DNA of 41,625 nt, taken from Armatimonadota bacterium (GTDB lineage: Bacteria; Bacteroidota; Ignavibacteria; OLB7). Shown here in pieces: positions 1 to 6,712 of this stretch. Positions within the stretch are counted from its first letter, which is position 1; the number at the start of each line of letters is the position of its first letter. The notes beneath the pieces are model-generated. The model saw nothing but the letters and a program-made list of their open reading frames with translations, made no database searches and was not told the DNA's origin. The position numbers were made by a program, and so were the translations under genes. The stretch is taken from NCBI GenBank assembly GCA_020850315.1, contig JADZEY010000111.1, positions 1 to 41,625 on the forward strand, in the 5' to 3' direction.

Positions 1-120
1 GGATTTCGGGAGGCGATACTGAAATTTTTCAAGAACATCAAGAACTACAAAGCAGAGTTAGAGAGTCTTCTAACCCTGAATTTCCATATTCCCCGAATTT
101 CGCAAACTCAAAGCACGTGA
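1..120 (+). CDS. Transposase C-terminus (partial, IS630-like)
   Basis: Frame 1 is open from the window edge to a TGA at 118-120, giving 39 residues that include KNYKAELESLLTLNFHI. This resembles my recollection of IS630-family transposase C-termini, where an FF..N...Y...L.SLLT.NFH pattern closes the protein. The catalytic DDE residues would lie upstream, outside the window. The last codons run into the terminal inverted repeat, as is common in compact insertion sequences. With so short a fragment, the family call leans on the TIR and the TA target as much as on the protein. Confidence 0.6.
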   Translation, partial: GFREAILKFFKNIKNYKAELESLLTLNFHIPRISQTQST

Positions 121-537
121 GTATAACGCAGCTTGGATATCTTCTATATCCTCATCAGTGCTCAAGATGTATCCGTAGAATTCCTGATGATTTACTGGTA
201 TCAACACCAGAAGATCGCCCATTACCTTAGCCGTTAGGAATGGGAAATCTTTTCCGAACCTTGTCAATCGGTACTCGCTACGGGTGCCTATCCCATACCA
301 CGTCACACATGATTGCGTTACTCTTCCATCCTGCCAAATTATTCTTGGCCAGCTCTTTTTATTTTCTCCTTTTACGGGCGGGTGAGGTGAATAGAGATGG
401 AATCCTAATTTCGGAAGGAAGAAGCCAGATTGATGCCCTCCAGTTAAGCCTACATCATTTCGTGAAATAAATTTCAAAATTGCTTTACCGGCAGCTAAAG
501 CATCTGCAATGGCTCGCTCTCCTATAGGTGATGCCAT
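70..537 (-). pseudogene. EcoRII-like restriction endonuclease N-terminal domain, interrupted by IS
   Basis: The 155-residue reading frame matches the N-terminal effector-DNA-binding domain of EcoRII-type restriction enzymes: TGGHQSGFFLPK at about 32-43 and RSEYRLTRFG at about 86-95 resemble the GGHQ and RITRWG segments of EcoRII. EcoRII is about 400 residues with a C-terminal catalytic domain, which is missing here. Native sequence runs to about L138. The last 17 residues, from Tyr139, are encoded by the IS end (positions 70-125) and stop at a TAG inside it. The gene is therefore split by the insertion, and the catalytic half is predicted beyond the IS, left of the window. It lies 66 bp downstream of a matching methyltransferase in the same direction. 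The remaining fragment should not cut DNA; it might still bind sites or be inert. Confidence 0.78.
96..125. repeat. IS terminal inverted repeat (30 bp)
   Basis: The sequence begins AATTTCGC and ends GTGAGTATA. Reversed, it matches the left terminal repeat of the MITE at 41476-41505 in 27 of 30 positions. The outer TATA contains the TA target. The repeat also supplies the last codons of the transposase on the plus strand and, on the minus strand, an artificial tail for the interrupted restriction gene. Confidence 0.8.
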
Positions 538-603
538 ACATGACTCCTTTGTTTCGAGTATCTTACACTGATGCCTGCAATTATGACAGCAGCTATTTTT
601 TAT

Positions 604-1818
604 TTATAAGACACTTTCTATGCTTGGGTTACGCCCCTTGACAAGGCAGCGTGATCCGCAATTTGTGATATGCCACCGTAGTGTCTTAACTATCTCTTTA
701 GCTATAGCTTCAGCAACAGGGGGAACCACCGCATTCCCAAATTGTTTATACGCCTGCGTGTCAGATACTACAATTTCACGACTATCTTCAAAACCCATAA
801 TGCGTGCGGCTTCTCTAGGTGTTAATCTACGTGGATTCTTGTGTTTACCTTGAGGGATCAAGATTTCAGATCCATCTTTATAATACCTTGCACTTAACGT
901 GCGTGATACACCATTTAGGTCAGTAAGCCCGAAGCCGAACCCGTTCCCTTTCTCTCGATGACGTTGTGCGTAGTCCTGCAAGTACTTCCACAAATGGTCG
1001 CTTAAGGTGTACTTCTGATCTGGCTCTGATTCCAAAATATCTTTGAATTTAGGTTTTGGCTCCGGTGCTTTTGGAAACTGAAATGGAGGATTATTACCAA
1101 AAATATGCTTATCAAAGCAAACGATAAAAATACGCTCTCGATGTTGCGGTACATAGTCTGCGGCATCAATGACTTTATTAAAGATCACATAGTCTAAATC
1201 TTTCAACGTAGCCGAGATTACCTTATAGGTTCTTCCGCCATCATGCGACAGTAAATTTTTAACGTTTTCAAGCAGCAAGACAGGTGGGCGTTTTATTGCA
1301 GCGATTGTGGCAACATTATAAAATAATGTCCCTTGCGCAGCATCCTGAAAACCATGAGCACGGCCAAGGCTGTTTTTCTTGGATACTCCAGCTATTGAAA
1401 ATGGTTGGCACGGGAAGCCAGCAGCTAATAGATCATGATCGGGAATTGATGCTGGGTCAATTGCCCGTATATCCCCATGAGGTAGCTCACCAAACCATGC
1501 CTTATATGTTTTCTGCGAGTATTTATCCCACTCGCAAGAGAACAGGCAGCTTCCTCCAGCACGCTCTAGACCGATACGAAGCCCACCAATTCCTGAAAAC
1601 AAGTCAATGAAAGTGAAGGGCAATGTTGCTTCCGTAGTTGATGGAGGTATGGGATGATCAACATCATCAAATAAAGAGGGTTGCGCTGAATACGAGACTG
1701 CTCGTTCAAGAATCTTCAGTAGAAACTCATTCTGTGTCATCTGTTGCTGATGACGCTCTCGTTCAAGCCAAGAGCGTATTGCAGGAGAGACATTCCGAAT
1801 GAAAAGATTTTCCTTCAT
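604..1818 (-). CDS. DNA (cytosine-5) methyltransferase, Dcm/M.EcoRII type
   Basis: This 404-residue enzyme transfers a methyl group from SAM to C5 of cytosine. All core motifs are visible: FIDLFSGIGG (70-79, SAM binding), GFPCQPFS with nucleophile Cys137, LENVKN (183-188), QHRERI (225-230) and QFGNAVVPP (359-367). The target-recognition stretch with GNGFGFG (291-297) and SRTLSARYYKDGSEILI (305-321) closely resembles Dcm and M.EcoRII, so CCWGG or CCNGG is the likely site. Residues 1-45 precede the catalytic domain and look like a ribbon-helix-helix DNA-binding unit (FIRNVSPAIRSWLERE then a helical stretch). SsoII-type enzymes have an N-terminal regulatory DNA-binding domain, so self-regulation is plausible. 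The partner endonuclease downstream is IS-disrupted. GC content is near 40% in sampled lines, well below the neighbours, which suggests transfer. Confidence 0.93.
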   Translation of the reverse strand: MKENLFIRNVSPAIRSWLERERHQQQMTQNEFLLKILERAVSYSAQPSLFDDVDHPIPPSTTEATLPFTFIDLFSGIGGLRIGLERAGGSCLFSCEWDKYSQKTYKAWFGELPHGDIRAIDPASIPDHDLLAAGFPCQPFSIAGVSKKNSLGRAHGFQDAAQGTLFYNVATIAAIKRPPVLLLENVKNLLSHDGGRTYKVISATLKDLDYVIFNKVIDAADYVPQHRERIFIVCFDKHIFGNNPPFQFPKAPEPKPKFKDILESEPDQKYTLSDHLWKYLQDYAQRHREKGNGFGFGLTDLNGVSRTLSARYYKDGSEILIPQGKHKNPRRLTPREAARIMGFEDSREIVVSDTQAYKQFGNAVVPPVAEAIAKEIVKTLRWHITNCGSRCLVKGRNPSIESVL

Positions 1819-1847
1819 ACTTAGTGATGTAGTTCGCTGGGAAAAAG

Positions 1848-1865
1848 TGATAGCAATGATAGCAA
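1848..1865. promoter_or_regulatory. Tandem 9-bp direct repeat, candidate operator of the methyltransferase
   Basis: TGATAGCAA occurs twice with no spacer (1848-1856 and 1857-1865), 29 bp before the ATG of the methyltransferase; on its coding strand it reads TTGCTATCA twice. Ribbon-helix-helix repressors commonly bind closely spaced short repeats, and the methyltransferase carries a putative domain of that kind. The repeat is seen directly; its role as an operator is inference. Confidence 0.5.
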
Positions 1866-1971
1866 ACTATGCCCAGTAATCCTAATGTGACCTCTACATA
1901 CTCTACGAAGGTAATCTCCTGCTGCTTAGATACTCAGTTTTGCATAAAAATTGAGGATACAAACTCTTCGA

Positions 1972-2994
1972 TTACTTTTTTATCCCCAACCGCTCGAACA
2001 ACCCCACCGCCAGCATCGGCAGCGCGATGGTGGCATCGCATTGAACTTCGGCGGAGACTGCGTTCTCGGTGTATTTCCCCCAGCTTACTGACTCGCTGAT
2101 GGTGCAGCCACTAAGCCCCCCCCAGCTTGGGGAATCGGTGTAGATGCGCACCGTGCGGTCGTAGCCGTGGCGTTCGGTTGCGCCGGTCATCTCTAACAAC
2201 GGCCAAGCCTGCTGCGCCCAGTTGCGCGGGACCCCGCCGCCGATGATGATGGTTCCCCCACGCTCCTTTTCCAGAAGGCTGTGGGCAAATACTTTCACGT
2301 CGGAAAGTTCATCCAGCACAATGTTCCAGTTGTTCCGCAGGTTGTACTTCACCAAGTTCAGCGCGTACTCGCTGTCGGTTGTTGCGCCGCAGTAGATGGG
2401 GACGTTGTGGCGCGCCGCCGCTGCAAGGATTCCCCGCTTCCCCATTGCATCCAACGCAAGCCCCGTGATGCGGAACAGTTCCTGGGGGCGAACCCGCCAG
2501 GGCTGAAGCGGATCAATGTTGTTATCGGCAAAGTACTTCGTCAAGATTGCCTCCAACAGAACCTCGCCGTTGTGATAGCCATCTTCCGGCAAGAAGGTGT
2601 CGTAGATGCGGTTGATGTGATGCTGGTACAACTCGGCATCGTTCACCGAGGTGGCTCCAACAAAATGCCCCTGGTTTTCGGGGTCGGCATGGTTTACCAT
2701 CGAGTGGCTCATGTTGGCCCCGGTGCTGACCAGTGCGTCAATGATTCCATGCTCGATGAACTGCGTCACCACCTCCTCCATCCCGCCGGGGACCATTGCC
2801 CCGGCAAGGGTCATGATAATCATGCAATCTTCGTCCCGTACCATATTCTCCAGCACATCAAGGCAGCGGCTAAGGGCGCGCCCCTGGAAGGAACATCCCC
2901 CCAAACGTTGCAGTAGGTCGTTCACCCCCGTAACATCCCTGGGGGAAATTGGTGCGATTTTTTTCTGGAGATATTCTTCGCGCGTGTGCTGCAT
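1972..2994 (-). CDS. Deoxyhypusine-synthase-family protein
   Basis: The 340 residues have the NAD-dependent deoxyhypusine synthase fold: SFQGRALSRCL near 34-45, STGANMSHSMVNH near 90-102, GGGVPRNW near 243-250, and SESVSWGKYT near the C-terminus. Lys307 in SWGK corresponds to the lysine that forms the enzyme-aminobutyl intermediate in the human enzyme. Bacteria have no eIF5A with hypusine, so bacterial members act on small polyamines (for example homospermidine formation) or on unknown substrates; the substrate here cannot be read from the sequence. The gene is alone. Its 3' end abuts the AT-rich restriction-modification region, so the island appears to have landed just downstream. A TACATTTG -7 element lies upstream. 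Confidence 0.88.
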   Translation of the reverse strand: MQHTREEYLQKKIAPISPRDVTGVNDLLQRLGGCSFQGRALSRCLDVLENMVRDEDCMIIMTLAGAMVPGGMEEVVTQFIEHGIIDALVSTGANMSHSMVNHADPENQGHFVGATSVNDAELYQHHINRIYDTFLPEDGYHNGEVLLEAILTKYFADNNIDPLQPWRVRPQELFRITGLALDAMGKRGILAAAARHNVPIYCGATTDSEYALNLVKYNLRNNWNIVLDELSDVKVFAHSLLEKERGGTIIIGGGVPRNWAQQAWPLLEMTGATERHGYDRTVRIYTDSPSWGGLSGCTISESVSWGKYTENAVSAEVQCDATIALPMLAVGLFERLGIKK

Positions 2995-3035
2995 CGGTAA
3001 GCTGTTTCTGAGTTGTGAATTAGGTTGACGGGGGG

Positions 3036-3043
3036 CAAATGTA
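3036..3043 (-). promoter_or_regulatory. Bacteroidota-type -7 element for the DHS-like gene
   Basis: On the minus strand the sequence reads TACATTTG, matching TAnnTTTG, about 42 bp before the ATG at 2994. No TTG is visible at the expected upstream distance, so the match is only to the -7 half. Confidence 0.4.
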
Positions 3044-3093
3044 CGGAGTTGAGGGGGAAAGGATGGAGAGAAAATATCGGAACATCACCCCCG

Positions 3094-3212
3094 GCTTCGC
3101 TGCCGGCCCTCACCCCCTCGAAGATGCCGATTCAATCGGTACGCCCTCTCCCAAGCTGAGGTTGCTACTGCTTCCACTTCATTGGTCGGCTGGGAGAGGG
3201 AGCCAAAGCCGA
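3094..3212. repeat. Intergenic hairpin repeat, copy A
   Basis: This is one copy of a roughly 120-bp sequence that recurs at 4962-5080 and, shortened, at 5091-5190. It contains GGCCCTCACCC, then CCCTCTCCCAAGC, the box CTACTGCTTCCACTTCATT, then GGCTGGGAGAGGG. CCCTCTCCCA pairs with TGGGAGAGGG, giving a hairpin. The inner stretch TCGAAGATGCCGAT is shared with copy B and missing from copy C. The remaining bases to 3382 hold runs of TCTCAATTC and ATTCGACAT. I see no gene between 2995 and 3382. Confidence 0.8.
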
Positions 3213-3334
3213 TGAACACAGGAAAGGAGAGGGAAGCAGAGCAGAGTGAGTGATCCCGCAACCTATGATATCCAACATCACCCCGGCTGATGCTGAATGC
3301 GGGGCCTGCCGAACAAGCAAACCCCTCCTCACTC

Positions 3335-3380
3335 TTCTCAATTCTCAATTCCCCATTCGACATTCTCAATTCGACATCCC
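3335..3380. repeat. TCTCAATTC / ATTCGACAT simple repeats
   Basis: Short imperfect repeats TTCTCAATTCTCAATTCC and CATTCGACATTC run up to the 3' end of the beta-helix gene. The ATTCGACAT unit recurs in other intergenic gaps (9416-9436, 32981-33010, 36245-36280, 36401-36427). Confidence 0.65.
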
Positions 3381-3382
3381 CC

Positions 3383-4882
3383 TCACCGAACCACTTGCTT
3401 CACAACGACGCGGCTACCGAGCCGAACGATGAGCAGGTAGAAACCGCTGGGGGCTTCGGCGATGGGGAGTTGCAGCCTTGTGTGGCCGCTGGGTAGATCG
3501 GTGTGATGCTGCCAGATCGTTTCGCCGCGAACATCGTGCAGCGAAAGCTCCACCCGGCCCGCCCGTGATAGCCGAATATCAGCCGCAACCTGGTCAGGTG
3601 TTGAAATCGCCTGGCATTGCAGCTCGGATTGTGGTTCATGTTCGGCTCCAACAGCGGTTGTGCTGGTTCCCCCTTCCACCGCGCCGATGGAGCGATTGGG
3701 AAGGAAGGGGCGGCCTTTGTAATCATGGGTTGGCTGATCCACAGCAAGCCCTGCGCCGATCGCTGGCGAGGCAGTGCGCAACGCAAAATCGGAGGGCGCA
3801 GCGGCCAGCAGTGGGTCGCGCCCGATGATGCCGTTGGATTCCGTTGCGGGGAGGTTCGGCCCGCTCCAGCTTCCGTTCTCGGCATGGAACCACAGGTTGT
3901 TGGCGAAGGCGAACGTTGCCGGGCGTGTGTTCCCGCCGATATTGATAATTGGGTTCGCCGCCATGTTCCCAATCACCACAATGTTGTTGCGGAAAGCGTT
4001 GTCGCCGCATTGCAGGAACGTCGCGCCAGTGGTCTCCTGAAGGATACGCGCGGCCCAGCGTTGTGGCAGATAGATGGTGTTGTTGACGACTTCGCTGTTG
4101 ACGGTTCCAACAAACGCAACTGGTGCGTCGGAGCCAACAAAAATGTTGCTGTACACCGCAATCCGTGCCGACTCGTAGTTGATCCCCAACGGGCGGAAAA
4201 ACTGAAGCCCGGTTGATCCACCGATATTGATTGCGCGTGCGCCACCATCAATAAACGTGTTCCCCTCGATCCGGATGTCGCTTGTTCCCCCTTTTGCTTG
4301 GATGCAGTTAGACCCGCCACGCTCGAAGCGATTGCGAAGGAAACTCCCCTGGTGGCAGCCGACCATATCAATCATGCTGCCGCCGGCCGCGCCGTTTTGG
4401 AAGGTGCAATCGCGAACCTCGAAGCTATCAATGCCGGACATCTTGAAAAGGTCGTTGTTTCCGGTGGCGTTGATATCTAACCACGTACACCGCTCGACAA
4501 TCAGGTGGTGGGCGGGGGTGTCGTAGGTTCCGCCGTCATCAATGTTTAGGCCGTTTCCGGTTTGCCCGCCGAAGCTGATCCCAACAATCCGCAGATACGC
4601 GGGATCGGTAAGCTGCCAAGCGTTGCTGCCGCCACGAATAACCGCCCCTTCGCCTTCCCCCAGAATCGTTATCCATGCGTCGGCACGCCCTTGCAAGCCT
4701 TCCACATACTGGCCCCCAGCATGGGTTCCGGCCTTGAAGAGGATCGTATCGCCGGGCTGGGCAGCAGCGGCGGCGGCTTGCAGGTTGGCGTATGCCGCCC
4801 CCTGCCCCACTTCCAACGTGCGGGAAGCAAGCAGCAATGGGAAGGCAAGGATTGCAAGAAGAACCAGTAGCAGAGTTTTCAT
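3383..4882 (-). CDS. Secreted right-handed beta-helix protein with T9SS sorting domain
   Basis: From the ATG at 4882 this is 499 residues. It opens with a signal peptide (MKTLLLVLLAILAFPLLLAS) and is followed by a parallel beta-helix: repeated strands with N/D/G turns such as HHLIVERCTWLDI, FEVRDCTFQNG, IRIEGNTFIDGG and NNIVVIGN, as in polysaccharide-lyase or pectate-lyase-like proteins. The last 80 or so residues form a T9SS type A sorting domain ending GFYLLIVRLGSRVVVKQVVR. It is therefore predicted to be surface-anchored or released. No catalytic residues can be assigned, so enzyme versus adhesin is open. The earlier in-frame ATG at 4930 would add 16 residues before the signal peptide and is rejected. 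A full promoter match lies upstream at 4928-4957. Confidence 0.85.
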   Translation of the reverse strand: MKTLLLVLLAILAFPLLLASRTLEVGQGAAYANLQAAAAAAQPGDTILFKAGTHAGGQYVEGLQGRADAWITILGEGEGAVIRGGSNAWQLTDPAYLRIVGISFGGQTGNGLNIDDGGTYDTPAHHLIVERCTWLDINATGNNDLFKMSGIDSFEVRDCTFQNGAAGGSMIDMVGCHQGSFLRNRFERGGSNCIQAKGGTSDIRIEGNTFIDGGARAINIGGSTGLQFFRPLGINYESARIAVYSNIFVGSDAPVAFVGTVNSEVVNNTIYLPQRWAARILQETTGATFLQCGDNAFRNNIVVIGNMAANPIINIGGNTRPATFAFANNLWFHAENGSWSGPNLPATESNGIIGRDPLLAAAPSDFALRTASPAIGAGLAVDQPTHDYKGRPFLPNRSIGAVEGGTSTTAVGAEHEPQSELQCQAISTPDQVAADIRLSRAGRVELSLHDVRGETIWQHHTDLPSGHTRLQLPIAEAPSGFYLLIVRLGSRVVVKQVVR

Positions 4883-4927
4883 GAATGTTTTGAGGAAGAT
4901 TGTTGAACAAGGGGGAGAGAACTGCGG

Positions 4928-4957
4928 CAAAGGTAGTTACTGCATCGGGTACTTCAA
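4928..4957 (-). promoter_or_regulatory. Bacteroidota-type promoter of the beta-helix gene
   Basis: On the minus strand TTG (4957-4955), a 19-bp spacer and TACCTTTG (4935-4928) match the Bacteroidota primary-sigma consensus TTG-N19-21-TAnnTTTG. It lies 45 bp before the ATG at 4882, which supports that start. Confidence 0.7.
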
Positions 4958-4961
4958 CTGC

Positions 4962-5080
4962 TTTCGCTGCTGGCCCTCACCCTCTCGAAGATGCCGATCC
5001 TATCGGCACGCCCTCTCCCAAGCTGAGGTTGCTACTGCTTCCACTTCATTCGTCGGGTGGGAGAGGGGGCCAGAGCCGAA
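4962..5080. repeat. Intergenic hairpin repeat, copy B
   Basis: This copy is nearly identical to copy A at 3094-3212 over the whole length, including the TCGAAGATGCCGAT insert and the CTACTGCTTCCACTTCATT box. CCCTCTCCCA and TGGGAGAGGG can pair across it. No coding function is seen in the 4883-5450 gap. Confidence 0.8.
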
Positions 5081-5090
5081 ATCTGTTGCC

Positions 5091-5190
5091 CGCGTTCGCT
5101 GCCGGCCCTCACCCCAGCCCTCTCCCAAGCTGATGGAGCTACTGCTTCCACTTCATTCGTCGGCTGGGAGAGGGGGCCAGAGCCGAAATT
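5091..5190. repeat. Intergenic hairpin repeat, copy C (short form)
   Basis: The left and right arms of copies A and B are present, with CCCTCACCCCAGCCCTCTCCC on one side and GGCTGGGAGAGGGGGCCAGA on the other. The TCGAAGATGCCGAT insert is missing. Copies B and C sit almost head to tail with 10 bp between them. Confidence 0.8.
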
Positions 5191-5197
5191 GGCAGGA

Positions 5198-5362
5198 GTG
5201 CTTCCGCTGCATTTGTGGGGTGGGAGAGGGAGCCCGGGGGTGAGGGCCAGTTCAAACAGCGATCCCCCTTTCCGCTTTTTCTCTTCCTCCCCCTCGCCCG
5301 CCCAGCAGATGCTGGTATCTGCGTGGCCAATCGGGAGAGGGGGCCGGGGGGTGAGGGCCAGT
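5198..5362. repeat. Two half-copies of the hairpin repeat, right arm only
   Basis: GGGAGAGGGAGCCCGGGGGT followed by GAGGGCCAGTTCA (5222-5254), and GGGAGAGGGGGCCGGGGGGT followed by GAGGGCCAGTTCA (5334-5363), are the reverse-complement form of the CCCTCACCC...CCCTCTCCC arm. They lie about 112 bp apart, between the full copies and the TerC promoter. Confidence 0.65.
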
Positions 5363-5401
5363 TCAGACGAAGCCCCGCATTCGCCATTCAACATTTCCCC
5401 C

Positions 5402-5409
5402 TACCTTTG
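5402..5409 (+). promoter_or_regulatory. Bacteroidota-type -7 element of the TerC gene
   Basis: TACCTTTG matches TAnnTTTG exactly and lies 41 bp before the ATG at 5451. No clear TTG lies at the expected upstream distance. It directly follows an ATTCAACATTT relic of the intergenic repeats. Confidence 0.5.
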
Positions 5410-5450
5410 CGCCCCGAAACCTATCAACAACCCAGCATACAACTACCAGC

Positions 5451-6272
5451 ATGATTGAAGCACTCCTCTCCGGCCAAGTCCTTGCCAGCCTTGCGGCATT
5501 GACCGTTATGGAGATTGTTCTTGGCGTTGACAACATCATCTTCATCTCCATTCTTGCCTCGCGGTTGCCGCAGTCGGATCAGTCGCGGGCGCGGCTGATT
5601 GGGCTTGCGCTGGCGTGCATTCTTCGGGTGGGATTGATCTTTGCCATTGGCTGGATCATCAGCCTTTCCCAGCCATTTTTCACCTTGTTCGATCACCCCT
5701 TTGCCGGGCGCGATCTGATTCTGCTTGGCGGCGGGCTGTTCCTGATTTACAAGGCGACAAGGGAGATTCACAACAAGCTGGAGGGTGCCGAAGACATCCA
5801 CGCGAACGGAGCGAACAAGTCAGAGTTTGGAAGCGTGGTGCTGCAGATCACACTGCTGAACATCGTCTTCTCGCTCGACTCCATCATCACCGCCGTTGGC
5901 ATGACAAGCCAGCTGCAACCGGCTATCCAGATCGAGACGATGATTATCGCGGTGGTGCTGTCGCTTGGGTTCATGTTGGCAACGGGGCGGCCCGTGGGGG
6001 ATTTTGTGATGCGCCACCCAACCGTAAAAATGCTGGCACTGGCCTTCCTTCTGATGATCGGTATGACGCTGGTGGCCGAGTCGTTCCACTTCGAGATTCC
6101 GAAGGGATACGTCTATTCGGCAATGGCCTTCAGCGTGTTTGTGGAGATGCTGAACCTGTGGGCCAAGAAGCGTCAGCAAAACAAGGGAAAGAAACTGCCA
6201 GAATCTGTTCACCTTCACCAGAACGTTACCGGAGTTTCGTTGGCGCAGGAGGAGGCTGGGAAGAAATCGTAG
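5451..6272 (+). CDS. TerC-family integral membrane protein
   Basis: This 273-residue membrane protein has about seven transmembrane helices. It carries the two conserved acidic motifs of the TerC family, EIVLGVDNIIFISIL (residues 21-35) and NIVFSLDSIITAVGM (about 136-150), whose aspartates lie in membrane helices. Family members are linked to tellurite resistance and to manganese or calcium handling, including metalation of exported enzymes. The exact substrate cannot be read here. It stands alone on the plus strand, 41 bp downstream of a -7 element, and is followed by a strong terminator. Length is typical of short TerC proteins without CBS domains. Confidence 0.9.
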   Translation: MIEALLSGQVLASLAALTVMEIVLGVDNIIFISILASRLPQSDQSRARLIGLALACILRVGLIFAIGWIISLSQPFFTLFDHPFAGRDLILLGGGLFLIYKATREIHNKLEGAEDIHANGANKSEFGSVVLQITLLNIVFSLDSIITAVGMTSQLQPAIQIETMIIAVVLSLGFMLATGRPVGDFVMRHPTVKMLALAFLLMIGMTLVAESFHFEIPKGYVYSAMAFSVFVEMLNLWAKKRQQNKGKKLPESVHLHQNVTGVSLAQEEAGKKS

Positions 6273-6300
6273 GGGATTACGTCATGCGTATCCATCAATC

Positions 6301-6349
6301 AGCCGGAGAGCGATTTGCTCTATCGATGTGCTCTCCGGCTATTTTTTTT
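6301..6349 (+). terminator. Intrinsic terminator after the TerC gene
   Basis: AGCCGGAGAG and CTCTCCGGCT form a perfect 10-bp stem around a 20-base loop, followed by a run of eight T. It starts 28 bp after the TerC stop codon. Confidence 0.9.
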
Positions 6350-6495
6350 AGCGTGTCCATGGCTTGCGTAAGGTCAGTCATTCAGCCGCAGTAATCGCCG
6401 CTGATTGCGCCGGCTGCGCGGTGTGACACTGATTGTTCGTTGCCTTCGTCGGCTTCCCCCTAACCCGTAAAAAAACATCTCTTCCCATATTCCGC

Positions 6496-6527
6496 TTGCG
6501 TTCACTAACCGTAAGGTTCTAACTTTG
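6496..6527 (+). promoter_or_regulatory. Bacteroidota-type promoter of tRNA-Thr
   Basis: TTG (6496-6498), a 21-bp spacer and TAACTTTG (6520-6527) match TTG-N19-21-TAnnTTTG. The tRNA begins 30 bp later, so a start of transcription shortly after 6530 would leave a short leader. Confidence 0.65.
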
Positions 6528-6556
6528 CAGCCCGTTTGAAAAAACAATCAATACCA

Positions 6557-6629
6557 GCCACCATAGCTCAGTTGGTAGAGCAGCTCATTCGTAATGAGCA
6601 GGTCCACGGTTCGAGTCCGTGTGGTGGCT
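6557..6629 (+). tRNA. tRNA-Thr (anticodon CGT)
   Basis: A full cloverleaf can be drawn. The acceptor stem pairs GCCACCA (6557-6563) with TGGTGGC (6622-6628), with discriminator T at 6629. The D arm contains AGCTCAGTTGGTAGAGC. The anticodon arm pairs GCTCA with TGAGC around TTCGTAA, giving anticodon CGT for the threonine codon ACG. The T arm contains GGTTCGAGTCC. The 3' CCA is not encoded. It is transcribed alone between its own promoter and a hairpin terminator. Confidence 0.96.
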
Positions 6630-6637
6630 CAGTCATT

Positions 6638-6683
6638 CAATCGCCATCCTTCCCTGAACCGAAGGATGGCGATTGTTGTATTT
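6638..6683 (+). terminator. Intrinsic terminator after tRNA-Thr
   Basis: CAATCGCCATCCTTC (6638-6652) and GAAGGATGGCGATTG (6661-6675) form a perfect 15-bp stem with an 8-base loop, followed by TTGTATTT. It begins 8 bp after the tRNA. Confidence 0.85.
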
Positions 6684-6712
6684 GATCCGACCTCTCATTC
6701 GTCTCCGTCCCC

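Larger units (their letters stand above)
1..125 (+). mobile_element. Right end of an IS630-type insertion sequence
   Basis: The first 125 bases are the 3' end of an insertion sequence whose body lies outside the window. They hold the last codons of a transposase (1-120) and a 30-bp terminal inverted repeat (96-125) ending in TATA. The same repeat, inverted, opens the small element at 41476 with 27 of 30 bases identical, which fixes the outer boundary. Insertion at a TA dinucleotide, giving TATA at the edge, is the rule for the IS630/Tc1-mariner superfamily. The element lies inside the restriction gene that reads leftward from 537 and truncates it. Family assignment rests on the short transposase tail and the TA target. 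Confidence 0.75.

Noticed and set aside
1869-2099. 76-residue plus-strand frame beside the R-M island
   Set aside because: It overlaps the 3' end of the DHS-like gene on the other strand and has no recognisable domain.
5057-5458. Open frames in the 4883-5450 repeat region
   Set aside because: They consist of translated hairpin repeats and are paralleled by frames on both strands with no domain.
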